NCBI GenBank assembly: GCA_016806645.1
Contig: JACSYO010001502.1
Span: forward strand, 1,668,501 to 1,732,500
DNA: 64,000 nt
Origin: Ophiodon elongatus
Lineage: Eukaryota > Chordata > Actinopteri > Perciformes > Hexagrammidae
Direction of reading: 5' to 3'
Position numbers and translations under genes: made by a program. The notes under the pieces are model-generated. The model worked only from the letters and a program-made list of their open reading frames with translations. It did not search any database and was not told the DNA's origin. Positions 24,193-38,199 of this stretch are shown here, piece after piece (the stretch's first letter is position 1; every line of letters starts with the position of its first letter).

Positions 24193-25464
24193 GGGTTGTA
24201 GCCAGTAACCAACACCATTATCACAATGGCTGACCCGGTACAAACCTGAAACAAATTACTGATTTTAAAACCATACACAGCTTCACGTCAACAAAACCAC
24301 CATGTTTATTTCTGTACTTAGAGTAAGCCAAATATCCCGTGTATGTTTTTTATGGCTCTACAACAGTGGGGTTCTGAAAATGCATACAGATTTTCCATTG
24401 AAAAATCGCCCTCAAGTACAAGCTTTTCATCACAAATCATTTAGGACATGTAGGATGGAAAATTCTAGTCAAACAGTATCCATGACCGACACATAATCTT
24501 TGTATTTCAAAACTTTTTTCAAAGCAATTATAGAATAAAGGCAATACATATAAAGAGACGAGTAACGTAAACATAGATCAACAAATTGCTTTTTCGCAAC
24601 TGTGAATCTGTCTGAACTGAGCACATCCTAAAGTCCATACAATAATGAAAACAGTCATAAAGCACAAATCTAAGACTCACCAGGCTCCATTGATCATCTA
24701 AAAACTGAAAGGCGGTTGCTTATGGAAACAAACCACAAATGATTTGTTCCCAGATAAAGCTTTTATGTTGTATTACGACTCGTCCCGATGCACCGTTATT
24801 TATACCATTTTAATTCTTCTAGGACCTCTCTCTGCATTCAACTATGAAACAATCACGCAGGGAAGTAGTTACACATTTTCCAATTTGTTTTCCATTGTGC
24901 CGAATGTTTTCTGACATTGTTTGCTGTAGTTTTGCCTTTGGTTGATAAAAAAAGAAAAAAACATGTTTCGCATATAACCTGATCGATTGGGCATTCAGTT
25001 TATACCCCACTGACAGACAGAACAAGCCAATTCTATTTCCAGAAAATTTTGAATTATAATGAATTGGCAATTATTTGGATTAACCTAGGATCAATCTGCT
25101 GAAATTATTATTGCCTATTATTTTGTAAATGAGACGGCTCATAAACAAACTGCTCGGATCCCATGAATAAATTTGTTGGCATCTTGAGGGATGCCTGCAG
25201 TGGCTGCTGTAGACACACACACACGCCCACATACACACACACCCACCGGCCCTGGTTTCACGCCCTCCCATTTTCAGAGGCAGTCATGGCATGAGCAGCT
25301 CTGCTATCCAGCTGCGCATTAGCGTTCTCCAATTAAACTCAGCCATCCCAGTGCAGAACGAAAGGCCTAAACCCTCTGGTGAGAAAAGTGCTGACAACCC
25401 TCATCTACAAAGTCCTGCTGGGAATACTCTGTCCCTGTGACCATTTACCCAGCGTCAAAGAAGT

Positions 25465-25484
25465 TGTGTGTGTGTGTGTGTGTG
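25465..25484. repeat. (TG)10 microsatellite
   Basis: A short TG run continues as tgagtgagtgtg. Confidence 0.85.
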
Positions 25485-28400
25485 AGTGAGTGTGGGTTTA
25501 AGAGGGGCAGAGAGGGAGTTAGTGTGCATACCCTTCATCCCTTTGTTGATTGATGCTTTTTCTGCACTGTGACCTCAGACACACTGTAACTCGTGAATTA
25601 CTGTATTTCTGCACATTTTTGATGCCAGAGAGAATGTGTGTGTGAAGGAATCTGTGGCATTTGCTTGGCATATTTGGTGCTGCGTGACTGCTGACAATTG
25701 TTTTCGAAGGCAAAGTCCTGTCTTGTCATGGGCTAAAATTAAAATCTCTTTGAATATTAATTCCTGAAGGAGCGGGATGATAAGACAGATTGTGACTGAC
25801 AGTCTTACACAGAAACAAGGCGTGGCCACGGGAACAGAGAGTTAGATTTCAAGGACATGATTTAACCTTCTGAATTTTGTGATGCTAATGAGAATAAGCA
25901 CATTATACATCATTTGCATAGTTAATAATAATAATATCCAGGTACAGGTTTTTTTTTTTTTACAATTTTGCCACCATTTATTGTGCAATTTCAGTGCATG
26001 GTTGTAAATGAAAATATGCACACTCGTGTTTTAAATTTAGCTCCCTAATTTCCTGTGCTAATTTATGTAATTATCCTCATCATATGTTTTACATTTACAT
26101 GTATTTAATGATCTTCAGTTGAATATAATTGTGGTGAAATGGGAAGTCATACCTCAAAGACCGACATGTGAGTTGCAGTGTGATGCTACAGATTGGAAAG
26201 ATGATGTAGAGGAACAACATATCGATATGCTCTTCATCACCAGAACACAGAGCAGATTCTGTTTGAGAATTTTATTTCAACAAATAACAAAACCACATTT
26301 TTTTGTCCCTCAACAGAAGGACCAATTAGGTTTCTTCGTAGTCTGTATCGACATTTTTCTAGATAGAAATGCTGTCCTCAGGCTAAACCCACATCTTAGT
26401 GTCCTTGGTGATCATTGTGCATGAATCCGCAGCTCCAACTGGGAGAAAAGAAATCAGTCAAATCTCACTCAGCATCGTTATGTCAGCTGAAATTAAAAAT
26501 GTTCCTGACCCCCAGACATTTAATGGAAACTTAACCGTCAAAATTATCATTTGTACATCAATTACTCCCCCTGTGTTACCTTGAATTCCACGGTGAGCGG
26601 AGAATAAAAAAACAGAGAAAAGTCTTGATGAATTGAATCAAATGGGGGCCGCGTTTAACAACAGCAAAAATACATCAAAACATCCGTTTACAAACTCACG
26701 CACAACTGGTGCAGTATAAGCCATATTTCATTTATCCAGTTGTACTTCCCAAACACGAGCATCTTTGCTAAAATATTACTATTTAAAACCAAAATGTTTA
26801 CTTAAATTCCTCAAGAATTCTCCCCATTTTTGGATTCTCTGTTCTGCGAGAAAAACTGTACTTTACGAATTTGAGGTAACACGAAGTGAGTTATTGATAT
26901 ACAAATTATTATTTTGGGGGGCGAAGTATTCTTCAAAGCTTGCCATGAAATGAGCCTCTTAAGAATCCCTGAAGGAGAGCTCTCCCGTCCACAGTCACGA
27001 CATCCAGCGGTTGACAAATGGGGCAAATTAAGAATCCGCTGTCTCCCACCCTCACACTCTCTTCCCTGACTATTGACTCTCACAGCTTTATCAGTGTACA
27101 TTAGCGTCAGTGCCAGTCTACATTTAGACTAACAGTGCCAGAGGAGGCAGCCCATCAGCACATACAGGCATGTCTGTCATCATGCAGAGCCAATGACCCT
27201 TTGTCAGAAGCAATCCTCATCAGCAGAGCCACCAGGACGAGGCTGTACCGGCCAGTTGTTACAGCCTCGAGACCGTCCTCAACTCCAAACAAATAATGCT
27301 ACAGGCTAGTATATAACCTCAGTCTACTCAGTCTAAATGCGCCTGCGTTATTTGTCCAATTCATATAAAAGTTGCTCAAACTAAGACGACAGAGAATTGA
27401 ACTTAATGTCCAAATCAGATTGGACATTAGGGAGAAAGATTCAACGACAGGGCGAGATTAATCAAACCCAGAGAGTCCAAACGAAATAATTTAAATTATC
27501 TTCTCAACTGCGGACACATCAATGTTAGATCTCTTGCCTCATTTGAACGTTTGGCATTCTTTGTTATAATGCACAACACAAGGCTGTGTGCACTGCACAC
27601 GGTGTCTCATTTTTCCTGTTTGCACAAATGCCCATGGTCACCTCTGACTGTGAGTGTTTCACACTGCAGGCTATACCCAGCCAAAAAATGTGAGCGGTGC
27701 CCATTAGAATTTAAATGTGATTAATTGTTGAAAGAGCATAAGTTTTTAGAACGGATCAATTTCCTCCCCCTGCAGTTCGAAAAATGAAACAGGCAGACAG
27801 AGCTGTGGTTTCATTTGAGAAAAGGAATCAGCGGAATCTGATTAGACGCCAGGAGGGACACACGCAGGTAGCAGCGGCGGAGGCTGACTTAACCACTCAA
27901 TTATCTTTGGGCACCAGAGGTCACCGGAGAATATTTAATTGAGTCCAAAGTTCTACATCTTACACCGCTTCATATCTTAGGGAATCTGTAGTCGTGGACT
28001 TCTGGGCTTTAACCTCCCAATCTCTGGTCTTTGAAGGTTCAGCATTACTGCTAACAAAAATAAATCTCCTAATCGGCTACAAATGCATATGCGGAGCCAG
28101 ACATTGATTAGATTACGGCGCTATTTGCAACTCCATCCTTGAAAAGCTGATCCATGCAAAAATGCAAACAAACTAACTGATCCTCACAACACAGCCACTC
28201 GGGACTAATTCCCCTGAAGTCTCATGGCCGGTTGCCATGACGAGTCGCAACCAATTAGCTGCCTTAGGAGGATTGGCTTCCTCCAGCAGCAGGTTTCAAT
28301 ACCCAAACCTGAGGTTGGTCACAGAGCCCAAATCGACAGAGCTGATATTGCTTTGTGCTGTGAGTGTGTCAGTGGTAGTTAATGCTCCATTTGAGTGAGT

Positions 28401-28611
28401 GAGGCCTGGGCTGGATCTACTTTAGATGTTGGAAAGATGCATTTCTTCATAAAACATCGAAATCAACCTTTTTGAAATTATCGGGTTTGATCAGATATCT
28501 TCAGACACCTGATGAAACAAGTACTCCTGCCTTATTGACAAATTAGCCATTTTGTCCAAAACAACCCATTTGACCATTACAGAAGAAACTTGTATTATCT
28601 ATGGTTCAGGT

Positions 28612-28885
28612 ATATTTGAGTTTAGGCAACAAAAACTATAGAGTTAAGGTGAGAAATGCATCACTGTCATGGCTGTCTCACTCCAAAGGCATCAAATAGC
28701 AATGCTTGAGCAGTGGCCCGCAGCGTCTTCATACTGACCACACAGATGTGGTGGATGGGTCAAACAAACAAAAAGAAATAGGACTTTTGCTCAGGGCACC
28801 AGCATTCGTGGCCCATGTGAAACTAAAAGTTGAATGACTACTGAAAATGTTATGTCACATGAGGCTAGGCTACTGAGTGAGTGAC
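28612..28885. repeat. Fragmented copy of a dispersed repeat (copy 1)
   Basis: At 28750-28830 the complementary strand reads GTTTCACATGGGCCACGAA, then AGTCCTATTT and GTTTGTTTGACCCATCCACC. These match, in inverted orientation, the segments of the repeat at 30.80-31.18 kb. The left end (gtttaggcaacaaaaact at about 28620) is the other end of the family but in the forward sense, so the copy looks rearranged. Class unknown. It resembles a widespread non-coding teleost repeat that I cannot name. Confidence 0.55.
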
Positions 28886-28900
28886 ATGACATCCACACGC

Positions 28901-29116
28901 CAACGTTTCACTGCGTGAACCAGGTGTTACAACGTTTCACTGCGTGAACCAGGTGTTACAACGTTTCACTGCGTGAACCAGGTGTTACAACGTTTCACTG
29001 CGTGAACCAGGTGTTACAACGTTTAACTGCGTGAACCAGGTGTTACAACGTTTCACTGCGTGAACCAGGTGTTACAACGTTTCACTGCGTGAACCAGGTG
29101 TTACAACGTTTCACTA
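28901..29116. repeat. 29-bp minisatellite, about 7.4 copies
   Basis: Units start at 28901, 28930, 28959, 28988, 29017, 29046, 29075 and a partial one at 29104. They are identical except for one C-to-A change in the fifth unit (tttaactgcg). Each unit contains the palindrome TTCACTGCGTGAA, a 5-bp stem with a 3-nt loop. The near-identity indicates recent expansion. Confidence 0.97.
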
Positions 29117-30799
29117 CCGTTACGTCGTCAGTTTCTGCCAGAGCAAAAACAATGACGAGTAGGGATGAGATCATGTTGGTCCTGGAAAAGAAACCATTGT
29201 TGACTATTGGTACAAGGCGGGACATGAACTATGCTGAGGTCATATGCTCTGTCAAAAAGTGTTATTGATTGGCTTTACACGTGATAAACCACCTTTGTTA
29301 TGGCGACTTGTTTGCTTCTAAGTCACAACTTGGCACACACAAGCCCAAAAGCTGACAGTTCTGGTGGCTGCATTGTCAAAAGGCAACAAGCATTGGTACA
29401 AAACCACAAGTTACAATATTGTGTATAAAATACCAGTAAGCTGCAAGCTAACCAGCTAGTAAGCAACTTTTTTCAATCTCAGTGAAAGACTCTTTCTTCC
29501 TACCTGGTATGCTCAAAAAGAATTTCCTTGGTGGGCCATAAGTGAAAGTTAATAGTGGGCCACGGGGGGAAAGCAAACACCGATTGTATTTCTATTGCTA
29601 AGATGCAAAATGGTTCTAGGATTCCAAGATTAAGAGGAAATGTATTTTGTCTGTGTGCAACTGCCTCTGCCTCTCTCTCCACTCTCTCGCCCACCCCGAT
29701 CAGATTATGAAAAACAATTGATAATAATTAGGGATCCCACATATCTATCGAGCATATTGACCTCACAAAAACAAAACAGCATAAACAGTGATTTATGTGA
29801 TGTCTTTTTAATTAATAAAATTAAAAATTAAAAAAATGTCCCCATAAGTTGTAGCTGGCCCATATCACGGAGTATCATACAGCGCTATCAAGGAAAGAGC
29901 TAACTTTTTGAATTCTGCCATTACCTTTGAACAATATATAATTTCTTAACCTCGCCAGCAGCTTCTGCTGAACTCGATCACCCATGTTGCCGGAGTTGTG
30001 CTACTTTATCTTTGGTTTAAGGAGGAAGACATTTTAGAAAACATGAATAATTACCAGGCACACATTATTACTAAAGTAAATTTATGTTTTCCGGTTGATG
30101 TGCCATGAGATTTTAACATATTTTTTAGCTTTAATTTGCTAATCAAAGTTGGAAATGTATGAGCATAATTTAATGCTCACTATGACTGATGACATGTTTA
30201 TTTATGTCTTTCTCTCCCTGAAGATGATGAAGGCGTACAAGCTGATAATCACTTGGGCCCTTTTTTCTAAAGAGCTTTGTCATCTTGTTTTGATGAGAAG
30301 TTGGCAGAAGCTGAGGCCTTTAGAGGCATTTCTGATTACTTATACTACTTGTTGAACTAATTCATTACTCAGAATTGGCATATTGTGGCGTTTGCTTTGC
30401 TGTCTGTACTCAATCATCAAATCACTTTTAAGGCTGTTGTGCTCTGTGATGACATGAAAATTTTTAGACAATCAGGATGCTTAGGGTTTGAATTTGTTGC
30501 CATAAAGTCGACTCATTTAAATCTGTGAGTAGATTATCCAACACTTTCTTGCAATACTTGTTTCCCACCACTTTTATTGTTTACATCTGGGAAATGACAT
30601 ATGTATAAGATTTAACAGCTCAACAGTAGTACAAACTAATTTCTCAGGAGAAAATCCAGTCACCTGAACAAATGTGCACATTGTACATTAAATCATGACA
30701 TTTCTGAACCAAAAATACGCAGCAATATGTTTTATGTCAGCCTCGAAGAAATCATGCTTGTAGAAATGCACAAGGCCACGTGGTAAGTCTTAGTGTGGT

Positions 30800-31180
30800 A
30801 CAAATTAGAAAAAAAGATCATGATTTGTGTTAAAATAATAACCTGACAACATAGCATAACAACAGTAAGAAAGTAAATAGCTTTAATAAATAACAACCGC
30901 CCTTAGTGGAATTCATCATGTTACGTAACAGGTGTGAAGTCAACGTTTACTTTTGGTTCCACACGGGACATAAGTAGCGGTTGCCTGGGCGAGAGTCCTA
31001 TTTATCTGTAACCGTAACAACGTAACTAATATAAATAAATAATAACTGCTCCTAGCGGACTTTCTTATGTAACGTTACGCATCAAGCATAACAACTTTAC
31101 ATAACAAGCATAAAGTCAACGCTTACTTTCGGTTTCACACAGGACACAGGCAGCGGCCTCCTGGGTGAAAGTCCTTATGA
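30800..31180 (+). repeat. Dispersed repeat (copy 2) with internal tandem duplication
   Basis: The segment aaaagatcatgatttgtg leads into two diverged tandem versions of one block. Block A (about 30885-31000) has cgcccttagtggaattc, gttacgtaac, aagtcaacgtttacttttgg, cacacgggacataagtagcg and gggcgagagtcct. Block B (about 31040-31175) has the same order: ctcctagcggactttc, gtaacgttacg, aagtcaacgcttactttcgg, cacacaggacacaggcagcg and gggtgaaagtcct. Class unknown. Confidence 0.6.
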
Positions 31181-34100
31181 AAGGGGTGAAAGTGTTTGTC
31201 CATCCCTCTCCCTCCCTCAACCACCCTTAGTAAACATTCTCACTTGTTATACTTATTAATGCACCACGTTACTTTAATACCAAATAACGGTTGCTCAATA
31301 TATAGTACATGTCACTTGTTCTGACCGTATGCAAAAACGTACACATTCAGCGCAATCCATGGTTTGCAGAAACATCCAAAGCCAACATTCTTGGCGTATG
31401 TGCTGCAGTAGAATGATGTTTGGAAACATCTTACTCTCACACATCCGTCTTGGGGCCCTGATGGCTAACTCAGGACAAAAAGCGAGGGACTTCCTGCCAT
31501 GAAGCATCTTGTCAAAAGGAAACATGATACACATGTGTTTATTCAACAGGTTTCTTTTCTTCTGATGAATAGCCTTGTGTGGTAAAAGCTTCCTGTTTGA
31601 AGAGAAGGCATTCAGCGACGGCAAGTGGATGCCTGCCTGATTGCTTCATGAGTAACTCGGCATAATGTGGCTCTTGACAGGAAAATACACGAGAACACAA
31701 AGCTCCACTTTAAACCTCCAATTAAACAGCACCACCACAAAGCTTAACACACTTTCAGGGGATCTGGCTGCTTCACGCCACTGATAACTGTGTCAGGATC
31801 CATTTGTCCTGTTCTAAAATAATAAATATGATATTATTTTGAAGAAAAGATTCCTCAGCTCCTACCCTCAGTGTAAATATTTCTGTCTGTGAGTTGTTGT
31901 GGCCTTCAGTGATTCACAAAAAAATGTTTTAGTGTTGTGTATGCACACAGTGCATAGATGTGTGCTGTTTTTACCATTTCAATGACAGAGTTGAAGGATG
32001 TTTTCTTGTGAGTGACCCTGAGGCCTCAGACTGCAGCACTACGTGTGCTCATGCCACTGAAAAACACAACTAAAGTACAGCCCCAACAAAAGCCATCTAT
32101 CAACCGGCTGCAGTGCATGAGTAGTATGTTGAAACACAATTCATGTGGCCTTGATTTTTGATTTTATTTTATGTCAGAATCACAGTTGAATGATGACCAG
32201 GGCGACCACTCACGGAGAGCTGTCGGAGGCGGACATCTCTCTAAACCCGTCGTTTTGTCTGGAGGGACGGGCGCTATTACACATTGTGGCTGGTGGGCTA
32301 TTCTTCATCACCACAGTGTTTGGATGAAACATAAGCAAATAAGATCTACGTAGAAATTTGTTTTGCCTAAGTTTGGTTAAAAAATGATTGCTCCCATCCC
32401 TCGCACTATTCCGTTAAACCTATTTATTTATTCCATCGCCGAGCCAACCAGATATGTTCAAGGTCCAACTCAATGACATATATTAGATGAACAGGAGTGA
32501 AGCGGTATACATTGCAACTCCCAGTAAATAGAGAAAAACAGTTGAGTTCAATAAACTTCCTTCATCCCCACAGGCACAAAACAACAAACACATGCTACAG
32601 TATACAAAGCTGCATCAGCTGTACACACCATCCACCAGATACTGATCCATAAAAACTATACCCTCCAGTGCAGCAATAAGCACAGTGTTGTGGGATGTAA
32701 AGAAATATAGTTCAGTTACATTTAGCGTTGTTAAATGGAGTTTTAGCACTTGGGAGTGATGTTATATTACAAAACATGAAGCACAGTTTATTTTTTATTG
32801 CTGGTTAAATGCTAAATCTGATTAAATGCTGCTGTATTATATGTTGTAGTGCAGAAAAACAGGGGAAGTGGTATTGGTTTTCTACCTTTATATTGGACGA
32901 CAAATTTCAACTCTAATACTGGAGTTGTCAGAGTGGAAGTGCTTGTTTGTGTTCTGCTTTGAAGAACCTTTGAAGAGCTAATAATTAGTTGTGCAAATAA
33001 AAAGCAGATTTCACTCCTTATTAACAACTTTTTTTCTCAACAGGATTTATGTTGGCATTATTTTGACAGCAAATTAATTTGTTTTAAGACTGTTCAGATA
33101 ACCAAAGACAGGCCTGGAACCGTTAGACCCTGAAATACCTTCTGGTTTGACTTACCATCACCGTCCCTCGCCTGTCGTGATTGGCAGAAGTCAAACCAAT
33201 GCTTAGACCTGCATGCTTAGCCTTGTGTTTCCAAATACTTCCCGAATAGCTTCACTTTAGTAGCATCTTGCCAGAAGGTCAATGAACCAAAGTAAACAGC
33301 AGCATGATTTACCAGGACGAGTAACATGACAGCAGCTCTGTAGTGGCTGCAGAATAGGTTATGGTATTATTCTCAACAAAATCAGGTAAAATATGATCAA
33401 CTTTGAGACCGGGGAACACCAACAGTTATTTATCTATTATTGTGTGCCAGTTGTATTATCTTAAGCCGTAGCACAAGGAAAATACATCTAAGATAGCACA
33501 TCGAAATGAATCAGGAATAGCTCCTCAATCACAAAGCTCATATGCATAGCATATATTGTGGTCTCTTTTGAAAGGTAAAAAAGTTAAGGAATATGGATCC
33601 ATTGAAAGTAAACATATGTCTATGATATAAACAAATGGAGATGCAGAAAAGGAAAAAATAAGAATGCCATCCTCCCTGCTACATAATCTTAATTTTAAAG
33701 GCAAGATCATCGTAATATCCAAGATCTAATTGATAATGATGCAACTGAATTTATTATCCTACTTTTTACTGCAACAGTGACTGCAAATGTGATGCACTAA
33801 AATACACAAAAATACTCCATTTATAATACAATTCATAAAATATATTCTCAGTGTATTGGCCACGTTTATGTGTATTGCCTTATTGCCATGTTACAAATAG
33901 CATAATTCTCCCAAAGACATTGAAATAGAAATAAACAGAATGAATAATAACTAGTGTTCATATACGACAGAAGAGCTGCATGCTATACAGGCAGATTAAT
34001 GAAGAATCCCAGAAGCCACAGTGGTTTATGAGGTTTTCTCAATTCACCATGTAAGATTTGATTGCTCCGTTGCCTCGTTAAAAGTGGACGCTGTGTATTT

Positions 34101-34901
34101 TGAGTCATCATATGTTTTATATATGATGTGCTTTAGAAAATTCGGAATCCATAGTTTCGGGTAATACCAAACATGTTATTGTAGACTGATGAGAAAACTA
34201 TCCCACATATTTTGAACACAACTTGTCAGTTTATTTATGAAGGATATAATTGTCTGGCTTTATTGTTAAAATACTCTGTACTAGGACACAGTTTGTTTTT
34301 TGGATTCTAAAATATGAAATCACCAGGCTTTCAAAACAGTAGCCTATGGATATATAGACCGTCTTCCATCGTAACTACTCCACAGGGTGGAGCCGGTTCC
34401 AGTGTGAAGTCTAATTCTAGTTTCTCTGCTGGTAAAATGATAGTGTTTCCATTGGTGCTTAGGTTCAGGGATAAGGGTTGATTCAGGTTGAGGTACGGGG
34501 GAACACATATCGACAGGGAAACGACACAACACTGGATCCGTTGGGCTCAAGAGTTTTAAACCTATATTGCCTGACTCTTCCAAAATTTGTTTTTGGCTAC
34601 CTGACCACAGAGCGGCTAATTTAGTCCTCAATACTCGTTTCTAACAGGAGCGTGTGAACTGTACTTACTAAAGCATGGCTGACATGCTTTAATTAATATA
34701 AAAATCATGCTGCTTTATTCAGTTGATAAAATAATGACAACACAAGGGACAGTGACAGCTCCGGAACAGAGCTGCAGGGCAGGCTGGAAATACCTGCAGG
34801 GCTCACAAAGAAGAGCTCCACAAGAGAGATGAATGAGAAAAAAAAATGAAAGAAAACTGGATGAAAAGAAATAAAAGACAGGAACAAAGAATGGGCATTC
34901 T

Positions 34902-34934
34902 CACACACACACACACATACACACACACACACAC
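34902..34934. repeat. (CA)n microsatellite
   Basis: A CA run with one cata interruption. Confidence 0.9.
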
Positions 34935-37900
34935 TTGTGTTGGATATGATTTCAGAGGCAAAATGTCCTCATTCAATCTGGTAGACTATTCTATTTTTCA
35001 ATAGACTTATCCAGTTTTTGGTTTTGAAATTAATTCTGGTATTGGCATCGTCTCGGCAAAGTGACATCAGTCTCAGAAGTGGCTCTTGTGTCCGAGCTGT
35101 GAATGTGATCATACAGATCATCGGAAATTTGAAAAAGAGGGGGAATTTCAAAGTGGTAGACCTCATGATATAATGGCAAAAAAGTGCTATTAAAGAAAAT
35201 ACGTTCATGTTTTTTGTTTTAAAATTTCTAATTGAATGTGTTTTCTGCTGATTTTCCAGGACATTAGAAAGCAAAAATGTGATTTTGTTGAAAATTAATT
35301 AACAATATATACAAAGCCTAATTAAAAAAAGGTGAGAACAAGAACTGAATGCAGCTGAATCAACACCTCTGACAGTCTCAACAACGTTGAACCTAATGGT
35401 CTTCGTATACTGTAGGTAGCATGCAATCATATTGTATTACATGCATAATTCTGTACATTTGCTCACGATATTGTGTACACCCTCATTAATCGTATGCTGT
35501 TGTTAATCTGAATGACAAAGATTTACACCATAGCAGATGTGCCCATTAGATGACAACAGCTCTCAGAATCTTTCTGAGCAACTTCATTGGAGAGGTGCTT
35601 GATATGATTTTGCGTATCTCATAATCAAGTGCCTGTTCATCCATCTTTTATGTTTGTGGGGTTGTGCCGCAGTTCGTGTGGTAGCAGTCCTCTCCTGTCA
35701 TCTATTTCCAGGCCAGAATGAATCAGCCTCTCCTCCCTGTTTTTGTTCATTCTGACACCCGACAAAACTCATCGCCTCTAAGGGAATTGGAGTAGAGGGT
35801 CTTGTTTTGTTCTGGCAGTTCTTTCAGGAATGGCCATCAATCAGGTGATCTATTGTGTTAGTGAGGGACCTTTCTCTATTGAATTCATCACTTGCTGCAA
35901 AAAGCAGATGCTACAAAGGTATTGAAAGTTTGCAGGGTACATTATCATCTGACGTGAAAGAGCCACAGTGAAGGACGAGAGGCAGTTCTTCATAATGATT
36001 CCACTGCCAGTTTATATGTCACGACGAGGTGACCCCATTGGACGGTGGCTCGGCTTTGACAGAATTTGTATTACATTGATATTCTCTCATGATTATCCTT
36101 AGCAGACCATGTTCTGGGACAGCGATTCCCTCAAAACAAAAGGAGCAGCTCAGATTATTTTTCATTTTCCTGTTACTGAAAATAAAGCCAAGGTTGTGAT
36201 GAAGCCCCACAAACTTGAACTTGTTTTTATAATTGTCTATTCTCAAAAAAAACCCTGCACAATAATATTTTTGATTGCAGCTGTTTAATCAGCCCTTCAT
36301 TAAGGTTTTTGAATGTTTTTGTTGTATTATTGAAAAATTTGCAATCTTTTCCATGCAGCAACCAAATGTTGAAAGAAATCTCAGCGGGCTGGAAAAAGAG
36401 AGAGAAAACAGAGAGTTGGTTTGGATTTGTACATTTCGGCTGATGCTCCAGCTGATCGATGAGAGGGTCCGCGGTGAGCTATCGTGAACACATTTACTTC
36501 TTGTTTCAAAGAGTGCAGAGTAACCGGGATGGAGTACTTTGTGAGTCTTAATTTGCTGGCATTGTCAGTCAATGCCTGTGCTCTTGAGGCTGTAACTGCC
36601 CAGACGAAGGATAAACAAAGTGTAGGCTCTGTTTAGAGAGCCACGGATGGAAGGGAACCAGAAACAAATTAACTATCCTGGTGAAATTCTGACTGTGTGC
36701 AGCATTTCTGCGGATGAGGGCTTTCGGAACAATGCATGTTTGTTTTGGTTTAAGAGAGAAATATGAGAATATTCTGACGAGCCTCTAGGTTAGTGATTCC
36801 CAAAACCATACTCGTGTCAAAGCTGGCTTTGCAGCATTTCAAAAAAAGTAGTTGCTGGTTGCATAGCACCAGCAACTCCTTTTTTATTAATTATGGATCC
36901 AAACATAAATAAATAACTTTGTGAATTACTCTTATCTCAACCTTCTACCTTTTCATATGTCATAGCAGCTGTTTTTGGTGCAACTCTATGCACAATTTAG
37001 CTTTAAGAGTGGTTCATTGTCATTTTGGCAGATTTGATAGTAGTAACACAATGTCTTCATTTGCAAGTATGCCTTTAACTTAAAATATAATTTTTCAGTT
37101 GCATGTGTCCATTGGGATGAGACTCCAAGTAGCATTTTACAGAATACATTGTCAACAGCTTTTATGTTGTGTGAATTAATCATCTTTCTCACATGAAGCT
37201 ATTGATTCTTCGCTCTGCATTTTTACTTTAGATATCTGTTTTATCAACCACATGCTTATCTCTTTCTCAGGTCGTCTTTTTTATTGAAATTCCATTCGGG
37301 TTCTCTGCCTCATGGTTTTCACGCTGCACCGTAATTATCCCCGATCCTCATAATGACAGCAGCCTGTGACTCCGGTGCCGGGTGCTTGTTAGCCTGACAT
37401 TCAAATTTGGTTCAGGTTCAGTCTTTCTCGAAAACTACGGTGTAGCTTTCAATTGTCGGTGTGAAGGTTAAAAAAAAAAAAAAAATAGAAATATGGTGTT
37501 CCCACCCTCTACCAGCCCGGACAAACATGGCTCCCACACAGTGCTGTGGAACAGTTCTGTCAGCTGTGTGGCGTGGGAGTGGGTAATGACATGCTTACTA
37601 CAAATGTCTCCAATGACTCATGATAGTTAAACATTGGAACCCAGTCGTGGTTATTCATTTCCCTTGATTTGAATAGTTTTACCCTGGGTCACATGGTCAA
37701 CTACATTTAAAAAATAATAATAGAAAAGAATGGTGCTTGTACCTGCAGAGTGATCACTGCAACCTCATAATGTGTAATATATAAAAAAAGGCTGTCACAG
37801 ACAGTGCCATAACCAAACTCTGTGAAAAAAAGCACATTACTGAAACATAATTAAACTTCTCAGGTTTCTCTTGTCGGTCTATATATGATATATCATACTT

Positions 37901-38094
37901 GCAAACTGTAAAATCCTGCAAAAAAAATAATTTTACGTATCAAACAAAAACTTGCAACCCTGCTAATCAAAAGAATGTTGATACTAGGTGATTCTGCAAA
38001 ACCCTGCATACATTCAATGATGGGGTTTTGCAATGTTTAAAGGAATAGTTTAAATTTTTTGGAAATACTCTTATCCACTTCCTGCCGAAGAGTG

Positions 38095-38125
<31 letters not shown>

Positions 38126-38126
38126 G

Positions 38127-38181
<55 letters not shown>
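38095..38181. repeat. (GTTA)n tetranucleotide microsatellite
   Basis: About 21 units with one GTGA variant. It probably expanded from the 'gagagttaga' segment of the surrounding interspersed repeat. Confidence 0.93.
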
Positions 38182-38199
38182 AAGAATGACCAAGTCCAT

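Larger units (their letters stand above)
20761..28600 (+). other. Beta-isoform intron / alpha-downstream DNA, first part
   Basis: AT-richer non-coding DNA. Visible items are a CT-rich tract near 24148-24192, a short TG repeat at 25465-25484, and an A17 run near 24069. A perfect 10-bp inverted repeat lies at 27404-27429. A CpG-richer patch at 23.5-23.9 kb has no usable ORF. No exon, tRNA or transposase was recognised. Short ORFs here lack family motifs or splice context. Confidence 0.6.

Noticed and set aside
26119..26424. 101-codon ORF on the + strand
   Set aside because: No recognisable domain, no splice or promoter context, AT-rich codon use. Likely chance.
28901..29116. CRISPR-like array
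   Set aside because: Units of 29 bp are directly adjacent with no spacers, and the context is a vertebrate intron. It is a minisatellite.
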